Shown here: positions 35,064-44,826 of the stretch, in pieces
How positions within the stretch are numbered: position 1 is the stretch's first letter
Layout: the number at the start of each line of letters is the position of its first letter
Assembly: GCF_009363535.1 (NCBI RefSeq)
Contig: NZ_CP045369.1
Span: 3,111,001 to 3,175,000 of the forward strand
Direction of reading: 5' to 3'
Origin: Microbulbifer sp. THAF38
GTDB lineage: Bacteria; Pseudomonadota; Gammaproteobacteria; Pseudomonadales; Cellvibrionaceae
Length of the DNA: 64,000 bases
Program-made: the position numbers and the translations under genes
Notes under the pieces: model-generated
The model's input: the letters and a program-made list of their open reading frames with translations, nothing else
What the model was told of the DNA's origin: nothing
Databases searched by the model: none

Positions 35064-35480
35064 AACGAAATGCTTTTCATTTAAAAGGTTTAATTGCTGC
35101 CTCTTCAGTAAAACAAACTATCGTTACAACTGCATGAAAATCTACAAAGGACCATCCCCGCTTTAAAAGAGAGATCCTTTTGAAACCCAAAAACCAAACA
35201 AACAACAAAAAAGAATTAAGAGAGCAGAGAGCAGAGAGCAGAGAGCAGAGAGCAAAGAGCAAAGAGCAAAGAGCAAAGAGCAAAAAACCTAATGGATTGA
35301 GACTTCTAAAGGATACAAATAATCACAACGGGCAACAGCCTTGCAAAGTCCAAGCTAGTGGTACATCCACATAAAACTGACAGATCTAACATAAAGAATA
35401 TTTATATATTCTCTAGGAAAAGAGAAGTCAGAAATAATTCAATCGGAATTCACCCCAAAGAAAATAAGTCGAGATACTCT
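35064..35480. other. Intergenic stretch with a heptamer repeat
   Basis: About 415 bp upstream of phoD. It contains the 7-bp tandem repeat at 35219-35281; no gene is supported. The minus-strand open frame through the repeat is a product of the repeat itself. Confidence 0.6.
35219..35281. repeat. Nine-copy 7-bp tandem repeat
   Basis: Five copies of AGAGAGC followed by four copies of AAAGAGC, 63 bp in all, ~155-220 bp upstream of the phoD start. This is a simple-sequence tract that could change length by slippage. Confidence 0.95.
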
Positions 35481-36680
35481 CTAGGAAAAATTTTGCCTCT
35501 CCATCCATGGAATAATACGTTCAAAAGCTAATTCAATGTTTTCAATTGAGGTCGCGTAGCTGAAACGCAAGGCGTTACGGCAAGATTCACCAAAGGTATC
35601 TCCAGCAATGGTGCACACTCCGGTCTCCCTCAACATACGCAAGGCGACATTATTACCATTTATCCCCTCGGGTAACGATGGAAACATATAGAAAGCTCCC
35701 TCAGGGGTATAACCTTCAAGGTATGGCGTTTGCTCAATCAACTGGACCAGGCGATCTCTCCTTTTTTTATAATTTTCTATAATATCCGCAATAAAACTTC
35801 GATCTCCTTTTAATGCTGCTACACCAGCCCACTGGCAGGGAGTATTTGCAACGGTAGTGGTGAACATATGATACCGGCGTAATTTACGGATAACTCCCTG
35901 ACTTGAAATCATCCAACCAACGCGCATACCAGCCATACTAAAAGTTTTGGAAAAACTGCTGATAATAATTACATGATCGAGATCAGAGCAGCAAGAGAGC
36001 ACACCGGCATAATCACGGTCATCGTAAATTAGATGATCATAAACCTCATCACTAATCACAAAAATACCGCGATACGCGGCCTCTTGCACAATAGTCTCCA
36101 CGGTCTCACGTGGATAGACTGTTCCTGTGGGATTACTAGGCGAGTTCAAGACAATAGCATGGGTGTTATTATCTATTGCATCAATGACCTCTTGTGGGTC
36201 TAGCTGATGATTATTCTCTGCACGGGTGGGAATATAATGAACTTCCCCACCGTTCATGCGAATTAAGGGGGCATACAATAAAAAGGATGGGTCAGCTATA
36301 ATAAACTCGCGCCCCGGCGCCGACATGGCCGTAAGTGCCAAGTAGATGGCTTCTGTTGCACCGGTAGTGACAAGTATATTTTCTGGAGTGATCTTACGGC
36401 CATAGCGTTCACCATTATATTCGGCGAGCGCCTCTAACAGTTCTGGTAGCCCCGCATCCATGGTGTAGCCGGTTTGCCCTGCTTGTACCGCATCAACCGT
36501 GGCCTGGATAACATGAGGCGGAGCCGGTGAGTCAGGTTGTCCGATAGACAAATGAATCACGTCATCCATGGTGGCCGCCAGATTAACCATCTTGCGGATA
36601 CCGGGTACCGGAATCGTTAAAAGCGCCGGATTCCAGACCGGATCCTCCGATTCGTAGAAATCAAATTCCAACCGGCTCAC
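35481..36680 (-). CDS. PLP-dependent aminotransferase, class I/II
   Basis: 399 residues, fold type I. The Schiff-base lysine lies in SSFSKTFSMAGMRVGW (about residue 240). Other family residues are TGYTMDAGLPELLEALAEY, NSPSNPTGTVY, SDEVYDHLIYDD and the C-terminal arginine in NALRFSYATS. It resembles broad aspartate/aromatic aminotransferases of family I-gamma. Its start overlaps the amidase stop by 4 bp (ATGA), so the two are translated together. The pair may convert an amide-bearing compound to a 2-oxo acid; the substrate is inference. Confidence 0.88.
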   Translation of the reverse strand: MSRLEFDFYESEDPVWNPALLTIPVPGIRKMVNLAATMDDVIHLSIGQPDSPAPPHVIQATVDAVQAGQTGYTMDAGLPELLEALAEYNGERYGRKITPENILVTTGATEAIYLALTAMSAPGREFIIADPSFLLYAPLIRMNGGEVHYIPTRAENNHQLDPQEVIDAIDNNTHAIVLNSPSNPTGTVYPRETVETIVQEAAYRGIFVISDEVYDHLIYDDRDYAGVLSCCSDLDHVIIISSFSKTFSMAGMRVGWMISSQGVIRKLRRYHMFTTTVANTPCQWAGVAALKGDRSFIADIIENYKKRRDRLVQLIEQTPYLEGYTPEGAFYMFPSLPEGINGNNVALRMLRETGVCTIAGDTFGESCRNALRFSYATSIENIELAFERIIPWMERQNFS

Positions 36681-38119
36681 ACCTTTTCTCCCTCGGCAAT
36701 ATTGTTATAAAAAAGCTTTGGGCGTTTATCCGTCATTGGAGCGGCAAGCTGGTAAGCCTGCCCGGCCCGCAGCACCGTAGCATCCTCAAAACGCCTGCCT
36801 ACAAGCTGCATACCAATAGGTAAACCGTTAGAGGAGAAACCACAGGGCACAGAAAGTGCCGGTTGGCCTGTCATATTGAAGGGGTAGGTAAACGGTGTCC
36901 ACGAGGGCCAGCGGGTACTGGGCCAGCCCTCTGGCACCTCACGGCCAGCTTTAAACGCTGTAATCGGCAGGGTCGGCGTCATCAGCAGATCGTACTTATT
37001 ATGAAACTGAGCCATATGCTCACACAGAGCTGTTCGCTCATTCACCGCGGCGAGGTAATCCAGCATTGAGAGCTGCGAGGCCTTATCCGCGACAGCAACC
37101 AGCTGGGAATCCATTACCGTGCGCTGGCGCTTGCCGATAGTGCGCAGGGCATTGGCTGCACCGCCATAAAACAGGTGGCCGAACGCTGCGAGAGGATCTT
37201 CAAAACCCGGTGTAACCTCAGTCACTTCAGCGCCAAGTGATTGCAGGAGCTGCGCGGCATTGTACACAGCCCGCTCTACATCCCGCTCATTTTGTACATA
37301 TCCCAAGGTTGCGCTGTAGGCAATTTTCATTCCCTTGAGCAGTTCGCGTGGCTCACCGGAAATCGCCTTAAGATAGTCAATGTTGCGACGGGGAATCGCA
37401 TTGCTATCTCGCGGATCGGCTTCACTCAATACATTCATCAACAGAGCGCAGTCGGATACCGTCCAGGCCATGGGACCCGCATGCGCCAGGGTTCCAAAAG
37501 GACTCGCTGGCCAGTGTGGCACTTCACCAAAACTCGGCTTGAGCCCAACAAGACCACAAAAGCCCGCGGGAATACGGATAGAGCCCCCTGCATCGGTACC
37601 CAAGGCCAGAGGTCCCATACCGAGCACAACAGCTGCTGCACTGCCGCCGCTTGAGCCACCGGCAGTTTTATCGGTATCCCATGGGTTACACGTAACACCA
37701 TCGACCGGGTTATCCGTCACCCCTTTCCAGCCGAACTCCGGTGTTGTGGTCTTGCCCAGAGGGACATAGCCATTGCGGTTCAAAGCCGCAACACTTGGCG
37801 CTTCTTTCCCCAGGGTGGACTTAGGATCGATGGTTTTAGAGCCCTTGATTGTGGGCCACATCGGAGTAAGGAAAACATCTTTAATCGCCACCGGCACACC
37901 ATCCAGCACACCTTGAGTTTCACCGCGATAATAGCGCTGGGTTGAGGCTTGAGCTGAGACCATTGTGGTCTCTTTATCTACAAGACAGTAGGCATTAACA
38001 GCGGGATTACAGGAGTCTATCTGCCTCAACAGCGCTTCTGTCACTTCCACCGGAGAAAATGACTTATCCTTATATCCTTTTAACAGCTCCAAGGCTGTCA
38101 TATGGGCAAAATCATTCAT
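36677..38119 (-). CDS. Amidase signature family enzyme
   Basis: 480 residues. The Ser-cisSer-Lys triad is visible: K in PVAIKDVF, the Gly/Ser-rich loop TAGGSSGGSAAAVVLGMGPLALGTD, and the nucleophile serine in DAGGSIRIPAGFCGLVGLKP. The tail PFNMTGQPALSVPCGFSSNGLPIGMQLVGRRFEDATVLRAGQAYQ is typical. The family hydrolyses carboxamides. There is no GatB or GatC gene nearby, and the 4-bp overlap with an aminotransferase points to a catabolic amidase rather than tRNA amidation. Confidence 0.9.
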   Translation of the reverse strand: MNDFAHMTALELLKGYKDKSFSPVEVTEALLRQIDSCNPAVNAYCLVDKETTMVSAQASTQRYYRGETQGVLDGVPVAIKDVFLTPMWPTIKGSKTIDPKSTLGKEAPSVAALNRNGYVPLGKTTTPEFGWKGVTDNPVDGVTCNPWDTDKTAGGSSGGSAAAVVLGMGPLALGTDAGGSIRIPAGFCGLVGLKPSFGEVPHWPASPFGTLAHAGPMAWTVSDCALLMNVLSEADPRDSNAIPRRNIDYLKAISGEPRELLKGMKIAYSATLGYVQNERDVERAVYNAAQLLQSLGAEVTEVTPGFEDPLAAFGHLFYGGAANALRTIGKRQRTVMDSQLVAVADKASQLSMLDYLAAVNERTALCEHMAQFHNKYDLLMTPTLPITAFKAGREVPEGWPSTRWPSWTPFTYPFNMTGQPALSVPCGFSSNGLPIGMQLVGRRFEDATVLRAGQAYQLAAPMTDKRPKLFYNNIAEGEKV

Positions 38120-38526
38120 GTTCCCTCCTTTTATTTTGGTTTATGCCCCCTATCGTAGTACCAGCCTACACAGCTCCCGCCATCTTCATGTGGACTAAAC
38201 CGCCCCGATTTTCAAATTCGAGATATAACCAAACCGACAATACTCCAGATAAGGAATATCACAGGTGAGCAAGGACCGGTGATCAAGTCAAATAAGCCCG
38301 GCTTAAAAGCCCTATTGAATTAACAGGGTATCAATGAGCTTTTAGAGTAAGGGAAATGCAGTGAAGGCAAGCCCAACACTAAGCAATCAAAATCCGGAGA
38401 GAAGAAATTAGCGCCCCATTAGCTCACACAAGGAAATGGGGCGTAACGGTAGCGCCTACTTGAGGGTGCGGCTGAGGCAGTAGTTGAAGGCGTGGAGTTT
38501 CAGGCGTAGTGGTATACGGCTAAAAA
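38120..38526. other. Intergenic stretch with one hairpin
   Basis: About 400 bp between the amidase start and the Ldh2-type gene end. Apart from the hairpin at 38412-38443 and the amidase promoter it must hold, nothing is recognised. Confidence 0.5.
38412..38443 (-). terminator. Terminator-like hairpin downstream of the Ldh2-type gene
   Basis: A 9-bp stem CGCCCCATT/AATGGGGCG with a 14-nt loop, followed on the minus strand by TAATTTCTTC. It lies ~85 bp past the stop. Confidence 0.55.
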
Positions 38527-39588
38527 TCAGCTTGTTACCAGCGCGCTAGGAAGTGGGACCTGTAGTTTTTCAGCCCAAGGCTGCAAATCCCGCATAATAG
38601 ACGGGTATAACTCGACTCCATCGCGCAACTGTCGCGTTCTCATGGCCCAGGCACGCTGGCCCGGCACCCGTACAGGTTTACCACTATCGCTTCGGTTTTG
38701 CTCCCAAAGATGACTCAAGGCAATTGTTTGGCGCAGAAAATCCGCCTGGGCCCCAAAGGCTTGGGGATCAATAACCTGTAAAAAAACTGAATTGGCTTCT
38801 TTGTCTTGTGTGGCCGACTCATCACCGCGACCGTAGCCTCCCAATGCCATCGACAACACCTCTAACATTGCACTGAGTGCCGCCCCCTTGTAACCGTGAT
38901 CAGCCCCACCTATCGGCAGAATACTGCCGCCATCATCAAAAGCCAGAGGGTCATCGGATAAATTGCCATGCTTATCCTTTAGGCATGGCGTAGGCATTTT
39001 GGTATTTTCTCGCTTAGCACGGGAGACATAGGCGCCAGCGGTAACCGACATACTGATATCAAATAACAAGGGATATTCACCCGCAGGAGCAGCAAAAGCC
39101 AAAGGATTTGCCGAAAACAGGGGATCGAGCCCTCCCTGTGGGGAAACCGTATTTTCCCCAGGTGTCGAGCAGGTAAGGATCGCTACATATCCTGCTTCAA
39201 TAATTTGGGGCAGGTAAGCAGCCAGACACGCAATATGCTGACTGCGACGAATGGTTGCCGTGACCACACCCTGTTCAGGTATTCGAGATAAAGCCTGCTC
39301 GATGGCCTTGGTTAATACCCAGGGGCCAGGTAAAAATTGAGCATCCCAGTTAAAGCAATTACCACGATCAGACAACACCTGAGGATCGCCACTGAGCCGG
39401 GATTCACCACTCTGTAACCACTTTAGATTACTCACCACCCGCTGCAGGCCATGCGTGGTAAAGCCAAGCAAATCTGCCTGCAGGAAAACATTAGCCATTA
39501 CATCCGCACGATCCTTGGCGAGCCCCACCCGCTGAAACAAGTCGCTTGCAAATTTCTGTAGTTCTGCGGCTGGGTAGTAACTAGACAT
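38527..39588 (-). CDS. Malate/L-lactate dehydrogenase family (Ldh2) oxidoreductase
   Basis: 353 residues of the Ldh2 fold, NAD(P)H-dependent 2-oxoacid/imine reductases unrelated to classical LDH. Diagnostic are DLLGFTTHGLQRVVSNLKWL (family His), TIRRSQHIACLAAYLPQIIEAGYVAILTCSTPGENTVSPQGGLDPLFSANPLAFAAP, DISMSVTAGAYVSRAKRE and GADHGYKGAALSAMLEVL. The usual SNH motif is RSQH here. Members reduce oxaloacetate, ureidoglycolate, delta1-piperideine-2-carboxylate or similar. Substrate uncertain. It might complement the amidase/aminotransferase pair downstream. Confidence 0.85.
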   Translation of the reverse strand: MSSYYPAAELQKFASDLFQRVGLAKDRADVMANVFLQADLLGFTTHGLQRVVSNLKWLQSGESRLSGDPQVLSDRGNCFNWDAQFLPGPWVLTKAIEQALSRIPEQGVVTATIRRSQHIACLAAYLPQIIEAGYVAILTCSTPGENTVSPQGGLDPLFSANPLAFAAPAGEYPLLFDISMSVTAGAYVSRAKRENTKMPTPCLKDKHGNLSDDPLAFDDGGSILPIGGADHGYKGAALSAMLEVLSMALGGYGRGDESATQDKEANSVFLQVIDPQAFGAQADFLRQTIALSHLWEQNRSDSGKPVRVPGQRAWAMRTRQLRDGVELYPSIMRDLQPWAEKLQVPLPSALVTS

Positions 39589-39712
39589 GGTGACTCCGTA
39601 TTAATCACAGTGAATTTAGTGGCATCCGACGTGCGCTAGCTATAAACTGAAAAAAATTGATTTACTGTAGAGCGATCTATCTCCGTCTATTTACAGTTTA
39701 CAGCACATAGCT

Positions 39713-40474
39713 TCACATAGATTTAAACATGGCAGCAGCTCTGCGGCTAACCGCAAACTTTTGCCCATCCTCCATAATAACTGTGGCTGAACCGGTTAGA
39801 CCCCGGCTTATTTTGTCGATTCGCTTCACGCAAACAATCGTTGAGCGGTGTATCTGCCAAAAAAGGTCCGGCTCCAGTTGCGTCATCAGCTCTTTGAGCG
39901 GCGTACGAATAATATGCTGCCCCTGATCAGAGTGGACAGTGGTGTACTTGTCTTCAGCAACAAATGCCGATATCTCATCACAAGCGATCAAGTGTACATC
40001 CTCTCCCCTGCTGGCCCTGATCCAGCGTAAATATTCCGGCTTGCCTACATTGAGTTTTTGCAGCAAAACCGCAATGTTTGGGCTCGCTTGCGCCTGTTCA
40101 TCTGCCCTGCTATCCAGCCGATTTTTGATGCGATCGCATGCAAGCTGCAAGCGCTTCTCATCAATGGGCTTTAGCAAATAATCTACGGCTTCCTGCTCAA
40201 AAGCATTAACGGCGTATTCATCATAGGCAGTAATAAACACCACAACTGGCTTGGTTTCCAGCTTGTTAAGCGCGGTGGCGACTGCAATGCCATCCAGGCC
40301 CGGCATACGGATATCCAGAAAAATGACATCGGGTTGCTCTTGCTGACAAAGCGTTAACGCCTCCTGGCCATCGGCGGCCTTGCCAACCACTTCGAGCTCT
40401 GGGAAAACATCAGCCAGCATTTTGTCCAGATGGTGACGCAACAAGGGTTCATCGTCGGCAATTATTGCGCGCAT
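39713..40474 (-). CDS. LytTR-family response regulator
   Basis: 253 residues. The receiver domain (1-120) has ADDEP, phospho-acceptor D in VIFLDIRMPG and K in LLKPID. The LytTR DNA-binding domain (about 150-250) has FVAEDKYTTVHS, RTPLKELMTQLEPDLFWQIHRSTIVCVKRI. It binds DNA when phosphorylated by the kinase encoded just upstream, whose gene overlaps its start by 13 bp. AlgR/LytR-type regulators often control the cell envelope. The adjacent outer-membrane protein gene is an obvious target candidate. Confidence 0.9.
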   Translation of the reverse strand: MRAIIADDEPLLRHHLDKMLADVFPELEVVGKAADGQEALTLCQQEQPDVIFLDIRMPGLDGIAVATALNKLETKPVVVFITAYDEYAVNAFEQEAVDYLLKPIDEKRLQLACDRIKNRLDSRADEQAQASPNIAVLLQKLNVGKPEYLRWIRASRGEDVHLIACDEISAFVAEDKYTTVHSDQGQHIIRTPLKELMTQLEPDLFWQIHRSTIVCVKRIDKISRGLTGSATVIMEDGQKFAVSRRAAAMFKSM

Positions 40475-41484
40475 GGAAACTCCAATCGGGCGGTAACTCC
40501 GCCCTGCTTATTACTACTTATCTGCAGCTTGCCTTTTTCCTGGAACAGGGTGGCAAGACGCTCCTTGATATTATTCAAAGCCAAACCATTGTGCTTATTC
40601 GGCTTAGATTTACTGGATACAGCCTGTAGTCCAACGCCATTATCCTCCACCTCTATGACCCATTGGTTAGCTTCTGTCGCCACCTTAAGGCAAACCAAAC
40701 CACCCTTGGAGGAAGGCTCAATACCATGAAAAATGGCATTTTCCACCAGAGGCTGTATTAACAATGGTGGCACAACTGTGGAGGGATTAACGGTTTCTGC
40801 CAGTTCAACCTTATATTGGAGACGCTCTCCCAAACGGATTTGCTGAATAGCCAGATAGCTCTCCAGGCTACGGAGTTCATCTTTAAGAGATACATAATCA
40901 GAACGCGATTTATTCAGGCTAAAGCGCAGGAGATCACTGAAACTATCCAGCAGCAATTCTGCTTTCTGCGGATCATGCCGAATTAGCATTTTTAGGTTAG
41001 CCAGAGTATTAAAGAGAAAATGGGGCTCTATTTGACTTTGCAATACTTTTAACTGGCTTTGTACCAAAGTTTTTTGTTGCTGACTCTGCAGCAATTCTGC
41101 TTCTCTACGTTCAGCCTCTAACTGATGGGATTGCTCACGATTAAGGTAAAACTGGTAAAGCAGAGTTGTTAAGAAGGTGGCAATGATCAGAGAATTGATC
41201 AGGCCATCAAACGCCGGGAAAGTACCAAAGCCGGAAACCCACCACCAGACATTGACAGTACCCAACACTAGCGTTGCTGAAATAGTTATTGCATATTTGA
41301 GTGCATGTGGCCAGTTTGGTTTTAAATGAAGGATCAACTTGCGTGTAGAAAAAGCAACAAAACCATATGCCAGGGAGATGCAAAAATGGAAAAAATAACT
41401 CCCTCCCCATACCTCCCTAGTAATGAAGGCCACAACCACACAAAGAATCAGGATACGTAAAAATTCACTGAGTAAAGTCACCAT
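40462..41484 (-). CDS. LytS/AlgZ-like membrane sensor histidine kinase
   Basis: 340 residues. Four to five N-terminal transmembrane helices (about 5-120) and no large periplasmic sensor domain, a coiled linker (QSHQLEAERREAELLQSQQQKTLVQSQLKVLQSQIEP), the His_kinase motif HFLFNTLANLKMLI, and a HATPase_c domain with VVPPLLIQPLVENAIFHG and VEDNGVGL. This is the LytS/YehU-type architecture partnered with LytTR regulators. Its gene sits between an outer-membrane protein gene (8 bp gap) and its cognate regulator (overlap), forming one operon. Confidence 0.9.
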   Translation of the reverse strand: MVTLLSEFLRILILCVVVAFITREVWGGSYFFHFCISLAYGFVAFSTRKLILHLKPNWPHALKYAITISATLVLGTVNVWWWVSGFGTFPAFDGLINSLIIATFLTTLLYQFYLNREQSHQLEAERREAELLQSQQQKTLVQSQLKVLQSQIEPHFLFNTLANLKMLIRHDPQKAELLLDSFSDLLRFSLNKSRSDYVSLKDELRSLESYLAIQQIRLGERLQYKVELAETVNPSTVVPPLLIQPLVENAIFHGIEPSSKGGLVCLKVATEANQWVIEVEDNGVGLQAVSSKSKPNKHNGLALNNIKERLATLFQEKGKLQISSNKQGGVTARLEFPCAQ

Positions 41485-41492
41485 GATTCCTT

Positions 41493-42677
41493 TTAAAAAT
41501 TCATATTCGCAGTCAAAGTAACGTGGGTATCACTTGGCAGTTGTGCAAAGTACGATTGTTCAGCGCCGCCAAAATACCTTATTGATGCACCGAGAGTCCA
41601 ATTACTATTCATTTCACGGTGAATACCGGTTGTCACAACAAAGCCACCATCATCAGGGGAATATAAAAGATCTAGCTTCGGGTTGTAATTGTGATTAGAC
41701 AAGCTCCAATGCAACATCACATTATGGCGATTGCGACCCTCGCTCAAAAAGACTGCCCCAGAGGCATACCTAACCCCATCCCAGCGAGCTCCCTGCTCCC
41801 GGTACCAGCGGGCATTCTCTGACAGTTTTTTCCAGTCACGCGTATGCCACGCCCGACTATCAAACCAGTATTCCGCTATCACTGTGTGTCCTGCCCTATG
41901 GGTCCAGGTCATACCCAATAGGGCCTGCCAGCCATCGCTCTGCTCTCCCTCACGAGGTGAAACGCTAGCTTCCGGTGCATCGGGCTTTAGCCACTGACGA
42001 TAACGCTGCTGGTAACGGCCTTCGCTGTGCAACTCCCAAGACTCACCATAGGTCGCAACCCAGCTAGCGCCGATATTCAGGCCGCGCTGATCATCTAGGT
42101 AGCCAAGTAATTGCCACTCGCTCTCCCCCTCCAACTGATACCAACGTACAGCTATTCCTTTCGGAAGTACTTCATCAATAAGCTGGCTTGCATTGGCATC
42201 AACCAGCATCAGACTCAGCTCTCCGCTGGCAGTGAAGCGACTGGCAGACACTACGGCAACCCCTTCATTCACACGCAGAGATACGGGGTTGCGTTCCATA
42301 GGCAGGAATAAATCCAGCGGTCTATGGGCATAGCTCACACCATAATCCAAGCGTCGCTTACCCGCTAACAAATCCCAGTCAAACCAGCCTCCCTGCCAGA
42401 AGAACTCTTCCACAATCAACTCAGACTCTTCGCCAGCGTCATTATCCGCTTTATGCAGCACAGATACCTGCCCCTCCCAACCTGACAACTGCAGAGCACC
42501 CTGTAACTTTGCCTGGCGCTCATACCCTGACTCGGTATCGAAGATGGCACTTTCCGATTGGCTCTTGGCATTAACAGCCACGGCCAACTCCCACTGCTGT
42601 GCAAGCGATGCAGCCTTGAGCTCACTCGCCGAAAACAACATCAATAACAGCCAAAAAGCATTCCTTCTCATCATCAC
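41493..42677 (-). CDS. Outer-membrane beta-barrel protein, unknown
   Basis: 394 residues. The signal peptide (MMMRRNAFWLLLMLFSASELKA-ASLA) is clear. The rest alternates polar and hydrophobic residues in ~10-residue strands (WEGQVSVLHKAD, FFWQGGWFDWDLLAGKRRLDYG, HTVIAEYWFDSRAW) and ends with aromatic F (HVTLTANMNF), as outer-membrane barrels do. No specific family recognised. It is first in an operon with a LytS-like kinase and LytTR regulator, so it may be an envelope component that the pair senses or controls. Confidence 0.75.
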   Translation of the reverse strand: MMMRRNAFWLLLMLFSASELKAASLAQQWELAVAVNAKSQSESAIFDTESGYERQAKLQGALQLSGWEGQVSVLHKADNDAGEESELIVEEFFWQGGWFDWDLLAGKRRLDYGVSYAHRPLDLFLPMERNPVSLRVNEGVAVVSASRFTASGELSLMLVDANASQLIDEVLPKGIAVRWYQLEGESEWQLLGYLDDQRGLNIGASWVATYGESWELHSEGRYQQRYRQWLKPDAPEASVSPREGEQSDGWQALLGMTWTHRAGHTVIAEYWFDSRAWHTRDWKKLSENARWYREQGARWDGVRYASGAVFLSEGRNRHNVMLHWSLSNHNYNPKLDLLYSPDDGGFVVTTGIHREMNSNWTLGASIRYFGGAEQSYFAQLPSDTHVTLTANMNF

Positions 42678-43180
42678 CTCCTGTTTGATAGAGGCAATTT
42701 AGCAATGCTGTTTGTCGACTCCAGCCCAACTGATCAGTGGTATTTATATAAGACAAGCAGTAACTGGATTGGATAGATGGTAAGTAATAACTCGTGTGAG
42801 ATTAAATAGGCTTGTGGGGAATAAAATAATGAATCCGACACTCTAAGAGACTATGCCTTCAAATATGTACCGTTAAGCCAGCTGAGATCTGTGGACAAAG
42901 TGACTAACGGGCCATACATAGCCCGAATTAAGTACGCTGTCACCCAAGGCAAAAAAGCGTACCCCCCCACGAATGCCTCGTAAGGGCAAGGCAAACACTC
43001 TCCACTATCGCTAAACCACCAAACAACTTCGGAACAGTGAAGATTTTTAGCCTGCCGCGACGAAATTAACTAAAAATACCTCAAAAACCACAATTGGTGG
43101 AACCGTACCAATTGGCAAGAGTCCATCCTTTATCTCATTTAACACCGGCCATTACCTAATAGCGATAATTCGGGGGAAGA
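42678..43180. other. Divergent intergenic region
   Basis: About 500 bp between the outer-membrane protein gene (minus) and the M11-like protease gene (plus). It contains a small inverted repeat GTACGCT/AGCGTAC at 42932-42962 and should carry both promoters. No gene is seen. Confidence 0.5.
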
Positions 43181-44809
43181 ATGCCTGGTTTACTTAAAAT
43201 TTTTAGTGCGCTCACCTTAACCCTATTTCTGGCAGCCTGCAGTGGGGGCTCTGGAGGAGGCAATTCTGACAACAATCAGCCAAATGGTGAAACCAACAGC
43301 GGATCTAATACCGGAACGAGCTCCGATGACGACGTGGGGAATGAGGGGAATGAGGGGAATGAGGGGAATGAGGGGAATGAGGGGAATGATGACGATGCTA
43401 CCGATACCGGTGACTACACATTTAACCCTGCCACTCCTCTAAGTACATTAGTGGTAGGCAGTAGTGAGTATGCCCAAGGCTCGCTTAAGCTAGAAAATAC
43501 CGATAGTAAAAGCCCCACATTCCAGTCGGGCACTTTTTCTGGAGAGTATGGTGACTTTAAACTCTATGACAGTGGCAATTGGGAATACCAGCTGAATAGC
43601 AATACTATTAGCTTGAATAACGGCGCTACTGTCAAAGACACCATTACTTTTCCACTGAGTAATGGCGACCAACTCAGCGTAACCTTTTCAATTCAGACGA
43701 TTGAAGCCACACAAAATAGTATCGTTTTTGTACTGGTGAATTTTTCAGATGCGTTAGTTACTGACGATGTCAGTATATCCCAGCTTGCGGATATGACATT
43801 CAACGATACCGACTCCCTCGATAACACCTATAAAGAAAATTCGTTGGGACAGCTAAAATTCAAACGCCATCTCAGCGACAACAACTCTCTCGCTCAATAT
43901 TGTTATGGAGAGGAAAACAACGAAGAAAGCTCTATTGATTGCTTTATATATAGTATTCCAGATAGCCAAAACGGTGGTGTTTTGAGCGTGGAAAATGCTC
44001 AGGCTCGCGCCAGAAGCTCACAGGACAGCCAATACTCTGATGGCGGTTACACCTGGCGAGACAATGCAACCCGCTGGATCGAAAGCAGCTTTATGGATGC
44101 CAATAATCGCCCCGTAGATCTTAACGAATGGCGCCACCGAGTGTTTATATTTCCAAACGCCGCATACAACGCCGGGTTGGTTGGTACCGGGGTGGCGGCG
44201 GTTAATGGCCGTTGGAGTATCGTAACAGCAGACAGTGACCAACTGATTATGGGGCACGAGCTTGGCCATAATATTGGCTTAGGGCATGCAGGCAATGACA
44301 CCAACAATGATGGAGACACCAACGACCGAGGTGAAAGTGAATATGGCTCGGCAGCCGTATTTATGGGTAACAGCTGGCAATCCCGTTTATTTGGCAGCGC
44401 CCATAGGGAATTTATGGGGTGGTACAACAGCTTTCCCAACTATTCAAAATCCATTGCCAGAAACCCTGGTAGCACTTCAGAAATACAGCTACAAGCTATC
44501 GAGCTTACCGCTGGGGAGCTTGAAAATTCCTTACCACAACTTGTAAAAGTGGAGGCGAATGGCAGCAGCAATGGGGAGGATTACTATTTTGTGGAATATC
44601 ATATTTCACACCCCATCCTGAACCCCCGCTCACAACAAGAGCAGGCTGTCACAGTACATTACCTTAAGGATGGTACTGCTAACCAAGTGGCAACGCTGGA
44701 CGAACCGGGCAGTAACTTTACCGATGCCTCTGCAGGAGTAACTATCCAACTCAAATCCAGAAATGACGACACAAACACCGCCACCATTTCAGTGAGCTAT
44801 TCCAATTAA
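43181..44809 (+). CDS. Lipoprotein metalloprotease, M11 (gametolysin)-like, with VCBS-type domain
   Basis: 542 residues. A lipobox LFLAACSGG puts lipidation at C20. A low-complexity Asn/Gly/Asp/Glu linker (about 25-80) contains the GNE tripeptide repeats encoded by a 9-bp tandem repeat. A VCBS-like beta domain (about 85-185: YGDFKLYDSGNWEYQLN) precedes the protease. The zinc site HELGHNIGLGH (first His at 359) followed by FMGNSWQSRLFGSAHREFMGW resembles peptidase M11/gametolysin, where a Met-turn-like MG and an H..xGW follow. A C-terminal beta region completes it. Likely a surface-exposed protease. A 97-residue exported protein is encoded 17 bp downstream. Confidence 0.82.
   Translation: MPGLLKIFSALTLTLFLAACSGGSGGGNSDNNQPNGETNSGSNTGTSSDDDVGNEGNEGNEGNEGNEGNDDDATDTGDYTFNPATPLSTLVVGSSEYAQGSLKLENTDSKSPTFQSGTFSGEYGDFKLYDSGNWEYQLNSNTISLNNGATVKDTITFPLSNGDQLSVTFSIQTIEATQNSIVFVLVNFSDALVTDDVSISQLADMTFNDTDSLDNTYKENSLGQLKFKRHLSDNNSLAQYCYGEENNEESSIDCFIYSIPDSQNGGVLSVENAQARARSSQDSQYSDGGYTWRDNATRWIESSFMDANNRPVDLNEWRHRVFIFPNAAYNAGLVGTGVAAVNGRWSIVTADSDQLIMGHELGHNIGLGHAGNDTNNDGDTNDRGESEYGSAAVFMGNSWQSRLFGSAHREFMGWYNSFPNYSKSIARNPGSTSEIQLQAIELTAGELENSLPQLVKVEANGSSNGEDYYFVEYHISHPILNPRSQQEQAVTVHYLKDGTANQVATLDEPGSNFTDASAGVTIQLKSRNDDTNTATISVSYSN
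43336..43389 (+). repeat. Six-copy 9-bp in-frame tandem repeat
   Basis: GGGGAATGA repeated six times without change inside the lipoprotein protease gene, coding GNE tripeptides in the linker after the lipid anchor. Copy-number changes keep the frame. Confidence 0.97.
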
Positions 44810-44826
44810 ATTGAGAGGATAATGCA

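Noticed and set aside
35077..35283. A 68-codon minus-strand frame rich in LCSLL
   Set aside because: The sequence is produced by the 7-bp tandem repeat and has no other coding evidence.
43336..43389. The GGGGAATGA repeats as a CRISPR-like array
   Set aside because: Units are 9 bp with no spacers and lie in frame inside a gene.
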